The notes beneath the pieces are model-generated. The model saw only the letters and a list, made by a program, of their open reading frames with translations. It was not told the origin of the DNA and did not search any database. A stretch of 55,624 bases of DNA from positions 1-55,624 of IMG/VR virus record IMGVR_UViG_3300006162_000016. One strand, 5' to 3'. Of the stretch, positions 23,690 through 31,114 are shown in pieces. The stretch comes from a virus. The translations under genes were made by a program, and so were the position numbers. The first letter of the stretch is position 1, and the number at the start of each line of letters is the position of its first letter.

Positions 23690-24005
23690 CATTTTACCAG
23701 ACCAGCCAGATCAAGACAATCCGGGCGTAATCGAACCTACGCTTCAAGCAGCGGCCAATGCTGCGGAGAATTTGATTGGCCAGATTCAGATGGTGGCTGT
23801 GAATTCCAGTGACATTGCTTCATGGGGGTATAAGCCTCTCACAGCTCAGTTACAGATTCAATTCACAAACAATCGTGTCTATATGTACGAGAACATTTCA
23901 CCGATAGAGTTTGAGCAGTTGATGCTGGCACCGTCCAAAGGTAAGGCATTCTGGGCACTGATCCGAAGGAATCCGATCGGACATCCCTTTACGAGGATAC
24001 AATAA
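23676..24005 (+). CDS. KTSC-domain protein, 109 aa
   Basis: The second half matches the KTSC domain of phage and prophage proteins: SSDIASWGYKPLTAQLQIQF, then VYMYENISPIEFEQLM and KGKAFWALIRR. The family is proposed to bind nucleic acid or replication-associated partners but is not well characterised. N-terminal 40 residues are acidic and probably disordered. Confidence 0.7.
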   Translation: MTLDDILPDQPDQDNPGVIEPTLQAAANAAENLIGQIQMVAVNSSDIASWGYKPLTAQLQIQFTNNRVYMYENISPIEFEQLMLAPSKGKAFWALIRRNPIGHPFTRIQ

Positions 24006-24709
24006 TGGCTGAAGATATTGAAAAGACGCTAGAAGCGTCAGACGAAGATGTTTTGAGTCTCAAGAAGGACGGCGTAGCTCTCACTGGGGGAAGCACCCGG
24101 ATGAAGGCACCTGTGCCTGATTCTCCGACGGGACTCAATCAAGAGCTTTTAAACATGCTCACGCTTGGGAAGAAGTCCTATCAGTTTCAAGGAATTGATC
24201 GGTGTATCCGAGTCCTTGAGAAAGGGACTCCGAATCAGAGACACTGTATGGCGATGATGATCAATAACTTGACCACTAACCAGCGGCTCTGTTCAAGCTG
24301 TGACCGGATTAAAGACCCAAATGCCAATCCCAAGGTCATCAATAGTTCGATGATCCGTCTTTCACAAAAGGAATTGGAAGAGTGTGGATTGCAGTCTGAT
24401 CCATTGCTCAATGCCAAAGCAGCTCCTGAGCCGGTGAAGCCTAAACGGACACGGAGAACGAAAGAGGAGATGGCCACCTCAGAACCAAGGAGATCGAAAG
24501 TGAAGACACCAAATAGTGTGAAAATCGAAATGACGATGGAGGACTTGAAAAAGAATCCTAATGTGCTCTCTGTCATGCTCCAAAAGACATTGGATGCTAT
24601 TTATGAACTTCCCGTCTCGAATTTCCGTGAAGCTGAGGAAATCCGTGTTGTGAAGGAACGTGTTGAAGAATTTTTAAGCTATCAAGCCGAACCCTCTAAA
24701 GGAGAATAA
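24005..24709 (+). CDS. Hypothetical protein, 234 aa
   Basis: TAATG-type overlap with the KTSC gene. Central CMAMMINN...CSSCDRI segment with three Cys, a basic Pro/Lys/Arg linker (about 140-170) and a helical acidic C-terminus. The basic linker resembles AT-hook-like DNA-binding tails, but no domain is certain. Confidence 0.5.
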   Translation: MAEDIEKTLEASDEDVLSLKKDGVALTGGSTRMKAPVPDSPTGLNQELLNMLTLGKKSYQFQGIDRCIRVLEKGTPNQRHCMAMMINNLTTNQRLCSSCDRIKDPNANPKVINSSMIRLSQKELEECGLQSDPLLNAKAAPEPVKPKRTRRTKEEMATSEPRRSKVKTPNSVKIEMTMEDLKKNPNVLSVMLQKTLDAIYELPVSNFREAEEIRVVKERVEEFLSYQAEPSKGE

Positions 24710-24711
24710 CA

Positions 24712-25101
24712 ATGGGACAGTCATTTTACCAGCAAGTAACAAACATCCTTCAGGCTACGCAGGCCAAGATGGAAGCTATGGACAATCAGATCATGTCTTT
24801 GACTCATGTCCTCAAAGAAGTGGTGGGAAAAGAGCTGATGCGCGGCCAAGCTCTGCACAAGGTGCTTATGGATAAAGGCCATGTCACGGATGAAGAGCTG
24901 AAGAAGGCCCTTGAAGACATGATTGCTGAAGCCAAAGCTGATCTGCAGAAGGAAGCTGAGAAGGTTCAAGAAGCCAAGCAGAAGGCGGTTGAGATTCTTG
25001 TGCCGGACTCTGTGAAAGCCAATAGCAACACTGATCCGACTCCGACGCCGGCAGTCGTCCCTGTCACAGATACCATCGTGCCTACTGAGGAGAAAAAATA
25101 A
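24712..25101 (+). CDS. Coiled-coil protein, 129 aa
   Basis: Residues about 10-100 are almost continuous amphipathic helix with heptad-like Leu/Val spacing and a Lys/Glu-rich stretch, followed by a Pro/Thr tail. Likely oligomeric. Unknown function. Confidence 0.55.
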   Translation: MGQSFYQQVTNILQATQAKMEAMDNQIMSLTHVLKEVVGKELMRGQALHKVLMDKGHVTDEELKKALEDMIAEAKADLQKEAEKVQEAKQKAVEILVPDSVKANSNTDPTPTPAVVPVTDTIVPTEEKK

Positions 25102-25586
25102 TGTCTTGCCCACTCTGTACAGAAAAGCTTACGCGGGAGAGTGCCCGGCTACTCAACAAAGCTTGTGGTCCCTGTCAGCGCCAAGTGAAACAGCTTATGG
25201 CTGGATTCCGGGGTGTCATTATGGAATCAAGAGCCCCTAAGCATACTTGGGACAATACGAAGGGCTACATGGAGTGGGTTGGCCAATTGGAACAGACGGA
25301 TGCTGATACCGTCCCGTTCAAGAAAAATGCAGAGTATGTAGAACAGCGCTGTGACATTCGAGACATGAAACGCATTGTAGGCCTACCGGAATTCCTTCCT
25401 TTGGAATCCCAAGTCTATACTGCGTGGATTGGGGAGGGAGTGAAGGATGAGAAGATTCAAGAAGTCCTTGGATTGACTTATTCGCAGCTCTTTCATATCA
25501 AGAGTGTCATTCGCAATCGACTGCAGAGAAAGATGGCCGAGTACCATCAGGTGAAGAAGCTGGACAAGGAGACGACAAATGGCTGA
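25101..25586 (+). CDS. Zinc-knuckle plus HTH regulator, 161 aa
   Basis: N-terminal CPLC...CGPC zinc knuckle (about residues 3-31). Residues about 110-152 form a region-4-type helix-turn-helix: VYTAWIGEGVKDEKIQEVLG then YSQLFHIKSVIRNRLQRKM. The combination suggests a transcription factor, a candidate for the middle-to-late switch. One-base overlap with the coiled-coil gene. Confidence 0.55.
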   Translation: MSCPLCTEKLTRESARLLNKACGPCQRQVKQLMAGFRGVIMESRAPKHTWDNTKGYMEWVGQLEQTDADTVPFKKNAEYVEQRCDIRDMKRIVGLPEFLPLESQVYTAWIGEGVKDEKIQEVLGLTYSQLFHIKSVIRNRLQRKMAEYHQVKKLDKETTNG

Positions 25587-25911
25587 TCATGAATTTAGTC
25601 TGAATGTGAATAAGATTGGTAGCGAAGTGAAAGTAGTCACAGAACAGGTACGCACAGATGATGCGGATATCTATGACCTTCGACGGCAGATTGAGGCGTA
25701 TCAAGTTGTCAAGGATTACTTGCGTACTGAAATCCTTCGACTGCAGAAGCTTATGGAACAGATGACACACAATATCATCAACTTGGATATGAAGCTTCGT
25801 GATCGGAAGCCTGCCGGAGAGCCTAAGAACATTCGTAGACTCTATGCTCCGGGGTCAACCTATGAGCTCAAAGACGGAGAAGGGAATTCTGTGGAGGGAG
25901 AAATCGTATAA
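25579..25911 (+). CDS. Hypothetical protein, 110 aa
   Basis: Starts within the end of the HTH gene. A central coiled-coil helix (about residues 25-72) is flanked by short strands and a Gly/Glu-rich tail. No family recognised. Confidence 0.55.
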   Translation: MADHEFSLNVNKIGSEVKVVTEQVRTDDADIYDLRRQIEAYQVVKDYLRTEILRLQKLMEQMTHNIINLDMKLRDRKPAGEPKNIRRLYAPGSTYELKDGEGNSVEGEIV

Positions 25912-27098
25912 TGAAAAAGTTCTATATGTTATTCGTGAACTATCTGAAGGTGGGAGCAATCTGGATCACAGATATAGTGAATAAGCTATATGATCCTTTT
26001 GAGCTTCCGCCGACACATGATCCTGTGAGTTATCCTCCGACATTAGAATCCTTGTTCTATGCCGACTTGGAAGCACGCTTCATGCAACCGTCTGGGGAGT
26101 TCTGGTATCAAATCCCTAGACCGGCTGATGCAGGTGACACAGCTCTCTTTCAAGGACTGGCCACTGGCATGAAAATTCTGAAGAACGCTGATGTGTCAAA
26201 GCAGATTGACTTCATCAACACTCTTTTCATTAACGGGACTCTCATTCGTGGATACGATAACACAGGAAAGCCAAATGACACAACTTCTAACGACTCAGCC
26301 ACTGGACTACTCTTTTTCTTCTACTGCGCGTTGCGTTGGGGCACAGATGATGTTCGAGCGAAAGCAGGTGCCCTCTTACGAACGTGGGCCAATAGCCTAC
26401 GAGCGCACAATTGGGCCTTGGTGGACCTTCAAGGTAACCCGACTGCCTACGGAGCTCTAGAAGACGGAGTGTTGACTGATCCCCTCAGAATGACTCTTCT
26501 ATTAGGCATTCTTGCCGTGGCAAGGGCTTATGACCAGTCTTTTGGGCAGGATTATGCAGACCTGTATAATACGTACCGTCCTATCCTTGCATACCCGAAA
26601 GTGAAGTTATTGTGGTGGGACACTGTGTATGATACGCATCGTGCGGCCATTCATACGCATATTCTGTACTGGATGACCAAAGATGAGGTCTACAAGAGAG
26701 CTCTGCAGAGAATATGGCGCATCACAGAGAAAGAGCAGAACGCATGGACTTATACGCTCTGTTCGATTGCCTTAGACAACCCGGATGGCTCATTGGTACG
26801 GCGCATCCTCAGTACCTTTGACTTCAATCGGCGCCAACTAGGGAATGTGGAGAGTATCAACAATGGCGTCCTGACTGTGAACTGGCCACCAGCCTTACCT
26901 TTTAACCTGACAACGCCAATTGAGCGCTGCCGTTATGCGCTACCTTTCTATCGTCGTGGCAGTCAGGAGTTTTTCTGGCAACGTAATCTGTTCAGTTTGG
27001 ATGAATGGGTTGGAAATAAAACGGCTGATACCTATCATAGTGGGTTAGACTTCCTCATTTGTGGTTGGTTAGCTAATAGACTGGGGTTACTTTCATGA
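25911..27098 (+). CDS. Alpha/alpha-barrel (six-hairpin) protein, 395 aa
   Basis: Repeated helical hairpins with aromatic loops (FWYQIPRPADAGDTALFQGL, GLLFFFYCALRWG, YDTHRAAIHTHILYWMT, WTYTLCSIALDNPDG) resemble the (alpha/alpha)6 toroid shared by several glycoside hydrolases, lyases and epimerases. A hydrophobic stretch at residues 3-20 could be a membrane anchor or signal. It may be a polysaccharide-acting enzyme for envelope or capsule, but catalytic acids cannot be assigned with confidence. Confidence 0.5.
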   Translation: MKKFYMLFVNYLKVGAIWITDIVNKLYDPFELPPTHDPVSYPPTLESLFYADLEARFMQPSGEFWYQIPRPADAGDTALFQGLATGMKILKNADVSKQIDFINTLFINGTLIRGYDNTGKPNDTTSNDSATGLLFFFYCALRWGTDDVRAKAGALLRTWANSLRAHNWALVDLQGNPTAYGALEDGVLTDPLRMTLLLGILAVARAYDQSFGQDYADLYNTYRPILAYPKVKLLWWDTVYDTHRAAIHTHILYWMTKDEVYKRALQRIWRITEKEQNAWTYTLCSIALDNPDGSLVRRILSTFDFNRRQLGNVESINNGVLTVNWPPALPFNLTTPIERCRYALPFYRRGSQEFFWQRNLFSLDEWVGNKTADTYHSGLDFLICGWLANRLGLLS

Positions 27099-27232
27099 AG
27101 AAAATGAGAACGTGTCCTGAGTGTGGTGGCCGTGGCTACTATGCCTTCGATCATTATGGTCATTTAGTGACCGATGTTCTATGTGCTTGCTTGATGTGTG
27201 GAGGGTATGGGAACGTTGAGGTGGATGAATGA
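27095..27232 (+). CDS. DnaJ-type zinc-finger peptide, 45 aa
   Basis: CPECGGRGYY and CLMCGGYG form the CxxCxGxG pair of DnaJ-like zinc fingers. Overlaps both neighbours (ATGA). Probably a small zinc-binding adaptor. Confidence 0.6.
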   Translation: MKKMRTCPECGGRGYYAFDHYGHLVTDVLCACLMCGGYGNVEVDE

Positions 27233-27312
27233 AATTTGAATACGTCCTCATATCGCTAGTCTTGGGCTGGTTCATCTTGATTGGAATCTGTATGTGGTTG
27301 GTGATCCGATGA
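27229..27312 (+). CDS. Single-pass membrane peptide, 27 aa
   Basis: ATGA overlaps at both ends. Nearly the whole peptide is one membrane helix with a C-terminal Arg. Part of the chain of tiny coupled genes from 27095 to 28242. Confidence 0.4.
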   Translation: MKFEYVLISLVLGWFILIGICMWLVIR

Positions 27313-27434
27313 AAAAAGAAGATATCAAAGCACATCTAATAGGACCGATAGACATGGATGCCTTTCGCTACATGGGGTGGCATTGTAAGAAATGTCAAAT
27401 ATCTGTCTTTAATCTATTGAGTGAACTTTTATGA
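27309..27434 (+). CDS. Small protein with C-x2-C, 41 aa
   Basis: ATGA overlaps at both ends. WHCKKC in the middle may be half of a zinc site. Unknown function. Confidence 0.4.
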   Translation: MKKEDIKAHLIGPIDMDAFRYMGWHCKKCQISVFNLLSELL

Positions 27435-27778
27435 GAACCATCATTGCTGGAAGTCGAAACATGCAGATGGCCGTGCACAAGGTATTCAAGGCCATAAAGG
27501 ACTGCGGTTGGCCAGTCACAGAGATCGTGAGTGGTGGAGGTGGGAATGTTGACCATGCAGCCGAGTACGTGGCCAGTGTCCTTAAGCTACCTTTCACCTG
27601 CTATCCTGCAGACTGGAAGCAAGGACGTAAGGCCGGCCCTCTGAGAAATAGACAGATGGCTGAGAATGCAGACGCATTGATTGCCATATGGGATGGTAAG
27701 AGCTGTGGAACATTTAACATGATCAAGGAAGCGTCCAAGAGACAGCTTTCTGTGTTCGTGACTGGGGAGAGTTTATAA
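27431..27778 (+). CDS. SLOG/YspA-like (DUF2493) protein, 115 aa
   Basis: Rossmann-like nucleotide-binding pattern: MRTIIAGSRN, VSGGGGNVDHAAE, KAGPLRNRQM and DALIAIWDGKSCGT match DUF2493 of the SLOG superfamily. SLOG proteins sense or process nucleotide-derived ligands such as ADP-ribose; in phages the role is not settled. Confidence 0.8.
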   Translation: MRTIIAGSRNMQMAVHKVFKAIKDCGWPVTEIVSGGGGNVDHAAEYVASVLKLPFTCYPADWKQGRKAGPLRNRQMAENADALIAIWDGKSCGTFNMIKEASKRQLSVFVTGESL

Positions 27779-27903
27779 TGGGAAACTTCTTAGGAATTCT
27801 GGCAGGTGCTTCTCTGAGTGCAGCCTTCGTATTTCCAAAACCTTGGTGCTATGTAGCCGCCATTGTTTGCTCTGTGGCTGTCATATGGCTTAGGAGTCTG
27901 TAA
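27778..27903 (+). CDS. Small two-helix membrane protein, 41 aa
   Basis: TAATG overlaps at both ends. Two short hydrophobic stretches separated by PKPW. Holin-like in size, but no further evidence. Confidence 0.45.
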   Translation: MGNFLGILAGASLSAAFVFPKPWCYVAAIVCSVAVIWLRSL

Positions 27904-28016
27904 TGGCTACGGAAGAGCTGGAACCAAATATGCCAGTCTGTACTTGGTGTAGAATGGGATTACACAAGAAGTGCGAGAAGTTTCCATGCACTTGCGATTG
28001 CGAGAGGGGGTTCTAA
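27903..28016 (+). CDS. Cys-rich peptide, 37 aa
   Basis: CTWC and CTCDC with a further Cys between them suggest a compact zinc-binding unit. TAATG overlaps at both ends. Unknown function. Confidence 0.4.
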   Translation: MATEELEPNMPVCTWCRMGLHKKCEKFPCTCDCERGF

Positions 28017-28078
28017 TGCTTTGGCCTATCTGGGGTGTGGTTGTGGCGGCTATCTTATTGTTCGGTGGGAAGTCATGA
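28016..28078 (+). CDS. Membrane peptide, 20 aa
   Basis: Very short (WPIWGVVVAAILLF) and supported mainly by TAATG/ATGA overlaps with neighbours on both sides. It may serve only to couple translation. Confidence 0.3.
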   Translation: MLWPIWGVVVAAILLFGGKS

Positions 28079-28242
28079 AGAAGTGCTGCATGTGTCATCA
28101 GGAGTTTGAGGAGAAAGACTTAGACTTCTTAGAGAGATGTATTGGATGCTTCAGGAAGTACGTCAATATGGCGTCATGGGAGAAACCGAATCTTGGAGTC
28201 CCATTCACTCCCGGCTACAATTATACTTGGAAGAAAGGTTAA
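28075..28242 (+). CDS. Small zinc-binding protein, 55 aa, last plus-strand gene
   Basis: CCMC and CIGC give a four-Cys set. GGTGGGAAG precedes the ATG. Its stop lies within the end of the convergent minus-strand gene at 28239, so the two arms overlap tail to tail by four bases. Confidence 0.5.
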   Translation: MKKCCMCHQEFEEKDLDFLERCIGCFRKYVNMASWEKPNLGVPFTPGYNYTWKKG

Positions 28243-28658
28243 GGTACTGGAACATCATGAATCACGAGTGTTACCGTCTCGCCGTTATTGATGGCTGCTT
28301 GGAGTTTTACGAAGAAAGCGTTGAACGCGTCATGGGACCCGGAGATAAAATCATCATTCTCGATCTTCTCTCCCAAGAGGATACACCCCTCAGTGTCAGC
28401 ATCGGTATTGCCACTATGGATACGTATGCCCTCAAATCCGGGTACATCAAGTACGTGGGGCATGTCCCTCTTAAACCGAGTTGAGGCGTCGATTATAACA
28501 TTGTACGTACCGGCAGGGATAGCCGTCTGACCATCCACCTTCACTCCATCAGGACGCCTGACATCCTCTAAGGTAAAACACTCCGTAGCACCATTGACAA
28601 ACAACCTACCCAGAGTACTCTTCTCCGTTCCCTTAAACCGATTCAATAGCAAGTCCAT
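28239..28658 (-). CDS. DUF5675-like, probable cell-wall/lysis protein, 139 aa
   Basis: AAGGAGAG sets the start. The sequence follows the DUF5675 pattern: an early LGRLFVNG strand, CFTLEDVRRPDGVKV, AIPAGTYNV and IRIHSGNTDADTEGCILLG. The His...Gly-Cys pairing resembles the catalytic centre of L,D-transpeptidase-like enzymes, so a peptidoglycan role is plausible. It is the last gene of the late arm and sits behind a hairpin cluster. Confidence 0.65.
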   Translation of the reverse strand: MDLLLNRFKGTEKSTLGRLFVNGATECFTLEDVRRPDGVKVDGQTAIPAGTYNVIIDASTRFKRDMPHVLDVPGFEGIRIHSGNTDADTEGCILLGEKIENDDFISGSHDAFNAFFVKLQAAINNGETVTLVIHDVPVP

Positions 28659-28734
28659 AACTCTCTCCTTTCGATTCACCTACACCAATGTTACCAAATC
28701 CCTCACTTTTGTATATGTTGATAGAAAAGCTTAA

Positions 28735-28759
28735 GGCCGTGAGCACTTGGCCCACGGCC
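28735..28759 (-). terminator. Terminator-like hairpin in a cluster of three
   Basis: On the minus strand GGCCGTG pairs with CACGGCC over an 11-base loop and is followed by TTAAGCTTTT. Two more hairpins lie upstream on that strand: CCAAGG/CCTTGG at about 28770-28790 and GCCGGA/TCCGGC at about 28802-28819. The cluster fills the gap 28659-28832 and may reduce read-through into the last gene. Confidence 0.55.
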
Positions 28760-28832
28760 CGGACTCACTTCCAAGGGGAGGAGGCCTTGGGAGTCCTAAT
28801 TGCCGGACGCGCATCCGGCTTTAAAGCTGTGG

Positions 28833-29036
28833 CTAATATTTCTGTGGTGTATCCGGCCAAGGATATTTATCCATCTCTTCACTCGGAGAGAGGACCTTAC
28901 CTTTGTACTCTTCTAAATCGTAGTTGTATCCACATCGTGCACAGATCGTGATGAGCCAATTCTTCTTCGTCTTTGGATCAGTTTCTATTTTCTCTGAGGT
29001 TTTAGCCGATGCATTACACTTCGGGCAGACTTTCAT
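28833..29036 (-). CDS. Small zinc-ribbon protein, 67 aa
   Basis: The start follows GGGGAG. CPKC (residues 4-7) and CARC (about 33-36) form a two-knuckle zinc ribbon. Unknown function. The gap 29037-29191 upstream holds only two mini reading frames (23 and 19 codons) that I do not call. Confidence 0.6.
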   Translation of the reverse strand: MKVCPKCNASAKTSEKIETDPKTKKNWLITICARCGYNYDLEEYKGKVLSPSEEMDKYPWPDTPQKY

Positions 29037-29191
29037 TTTTCTTCTCCCCAGTAAATTGTTATCCAACCATCACATATCAAACAAATGTACATCCTGCCTA
29101 AAGTTTCTTCCCAAACCAATCGAACGGGTGATACTCTTTTACACCAACAATTGTGGTAGACCATTTCATTGGCCACCTCCAAAAGAACAGC

Positions 29192-29362
29192 TTAGTGAGA
29201 AAGAAAAGCCTCTACCAAAGCGCCGATGCAAGCCACCCCCACCACGCTGTAAATCCCAATCATACCACGCTTCAGCCACCGCATATCTGTGTGCATCTCA
29301 ATAACGGTGTCATGTAGGTCAGAAACTGCTTTGATCAAGCTATCAACTGTTTTGCTAGGCAT
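29192..29362 (-). CDS. Small membrane protein, possible holin, 56 aa
   Basis: Residues 1-30 are amphipathic (SLIKAVSDLHDTVIEMHTDM), then a membrane segment at about 34-53 and a short tail. This resembles hemolysin-XhlA-like phage proteins or a one-helix holin. It starts one base after the previous stop in the late arm, near the DUF5675-like gene. Confidence 0.5.
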   Translation of the reverse strand: MPSKTVDSLIKAVSDLHDTVIEMHTDMRWLKRGMIGIYSVVGVACIGALVEAFLSH

Positions 29363-29363
29363 G

Positions 29364-29579
29364 TTAATATCCCAGTCCTTTGACCACTGCAGAGTGGTGC
29401 TTTAACGATGGATACTTTCGGTGCACTGCAGCTCTGACTTTAGCGGCTTCAGGCTTCCCTGAGCTCCGTGCAAGTGCGTTACGTGCATGGGCCATATCTT
29501 CAATGGGATATGAACGGTCTTTTGGGAAGACAAAAGACGATTTCTTAAGGTTTTTACGCGCTTCATACGATAACTTCAT
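29364..29579 (-). CDS. DUF6582-like basic protein, 71 aa
   Basis: AAGGAG precedes the ATG. FVFPKDRSYPIEDMAHARNA and AAVHRKYP match a short family common in phage structural regions (DUF6582-like), also seen as a tail piece of prohead-protease polyproteins. Possibly capsid- or DNA-associated. Confidence 0.6.
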   Translation of the reverse strand: MKLSYEARKNLKKSSFVFPKDRSYPIEDMAHARNALARSSGKPEAAKVRAAVHRKYPSLKHHSAVVKGLGY

Positions 29580-29664
29580 GGTCTAGCTCCTTTTTAAGGC
29601 TTTATGCCCCTAGAATCGAAAGATTAACGACTTGAGTCCTACTCTAGGAGTGTTTCTCCTGTCG

Positions 29665-31113
29665 TTACTGGGTCAGGCCTTGGTATACAGCGTTCCCTGC
29701 AGCAGGAATGCTCTGAATTCCTCCTGAAACTGCGTTTGAGGCTAAATCTCCGGCTCCCGGCACCAAACCGGCCAAAATACCAGCCAATCGGGGGCGGAAA
29801 CCCCCTCCCAGTGCCGCTTTAGCTGCCGCTTGCTTGGCAATGTCCAGATAATTAGGTACTCCGGGCACCTGAGCGAACTGTCCAAGCATCTTTTTCGTAG
29901 CGATGGCCGAATCAGGGTTCAATAATCCCTTCAGTTTGGCCACAGACACGTTCTCTGGTTCAAATTTACCAGCCAAGCCTGCCTCTTTAGACACACCCAT
30001 AGCGCTGGAGAGGTCATTTTTGAGGTTCACAGCATTGGAGAAGTTCTCCGTTGCTTCAGCATAGGCTGGATTCTGAGCTTTCAGTGCGTCATTCACGGTG
30101 CTTTGCACATGTGTGAGCGCTTCATTGAGTTCGGAGCCCAGTGGATCGTTCCAATTGATCTTGCCCTGCACGGATTTGACCCATTTGGCCACTTCCGGCT
30201 CGGTCATCGTCCCTTTATTTTTGATCTTGTCAAGCATCCCTTCCAGAACTGTTTCAGTATTCTCCATGGCCGGGGTAGAAACATCAGCCATTTTGAGAGC
30301 CTTCAGCTCTGCTTCGATGGCGTCAGTCATGGTGCCCACAGGCATTGTTTTGCTGGCATCTAATGCCCCACTCGCTGCCGTTTCCAGATTCCCAATATGC
30401 TCGGTCAGCTTGTTCATGGACCCTGCAACATCTTCCGCTACTTGAGGGAAGGTCTTGGCTGCATTCACAGCTTCGGGATTGCTCATCACAGTTTCGAGTT
30501 CAGGAGTCCCAACGCCACTCAAAGTAGAAAGAACGTTGCCTGCAGCTTTTGCTGCACCCGGCAGAGCTTCTTCACTAGCCGGCGCTAAGAATTCCCCCAC
30601 CTTGTTGACCACTGATCCCAACCCTTTCACGATAGGAGCAGCAGCCGCTTCACCTGTGGCTTGCAACGCAATCTGATTAGGCGTGAAGAATGACCCCACA
30701 AACTTACCAGCTTTTCCAGCTGCTGTCTCAGGAGCAAGTCCCGCCAACACGTTATTGACATCTGTCCCGGCTTGCTGCACAGCAGGCAAGAAGGGCTCTG
30801 TTTTCATGTTGACACCGGGAATGAGGTTAGCCGCACGCGGTAGGAGATTGGCATCAATGTCACCAATACCAGCACCTCCGGCTTCTACCATCGTTCCCAG
30901 TTTCTTGCTGGCGTTGATCGGCGCCATTAAAGTATCTTTTGAGGGCAGTAAACTCTTGGCAGCAGCACCAATAGCACCCATGACTCCTTGAGGTGCAGGC
31001 GTGAAACTGGACGTGTCATATCCAGCATCAGTGAGCTGCTTTAATACAGCAGCTTCATCGAGATTACTGGTATCATATCCCGCTTGATCGAGTTGATCTT
31101 TTAAGCTTGCCAT
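29665..31113 (-). CDS. Putative internal virion/ejection protein, 482 aa
   Basis: The N-terminus has a duplicated short motif (LDQAGYDTSNLDEAAVLKQL, then DAGYDTSSF). The rest is Ala/Gly-rich with helical stretches and no enzymatic motif. Position at the end of the virion gene run, with two similar Ala/Gln-rich neighbours, matches DNA-ejection proteins of short-tailed phages. Assignment by context. Confidence 0.5.
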   Translation of the reverse strand: MASLKDQLDQAGYDTSNLDEAAVLKQLTDAGYDTSSFTPAPQGVMGAIGAAAKSLLPSKDTLMAPINASKKLGTMVEAGGAGIGDIDANLLPRAANLIPGVNMKTEPFLPAVQQAGTDVNNVLAGLAPETAAGKAGKFVGSFFTPNQIALQATGEAAAAPIVKGLGSVVNKVGEFLAPASEEALPGAAKAAGNVLSTLSGVGTPELETVMSNPEAVNAAKTFPQVAEDVAGSMNKLTEHIGNLETAASGALDASKTMPVGTMTDAIEAELKALKMADVSTPAMENTETVLEGMLDKIKNKGTMTEPEVAKWVKSVQGKINWNDPLGSELNEALTHVQSTVNDALKAQNPAYAEATENFSNAVNLKNDLSSAMGVSKEAGLAGKFEPENVSVAKLKGLLNPDSAIATKKMLGQFAQVPGVPNYLDIAKQAAAKAALGGGFRPRLAGILAGLVPGAGDLASNAVSGGIQSIPAAGNAVYQGLTQ

Positions 31114-31114
31114 G

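Noticed and set aside
5044-29622. 14-base repeat CCTAGAATCGAAAG at 5044 and 29609
   Set aside because: A pair of identical 14-mers is expected by chance in 55 kb and the two contexts differ.
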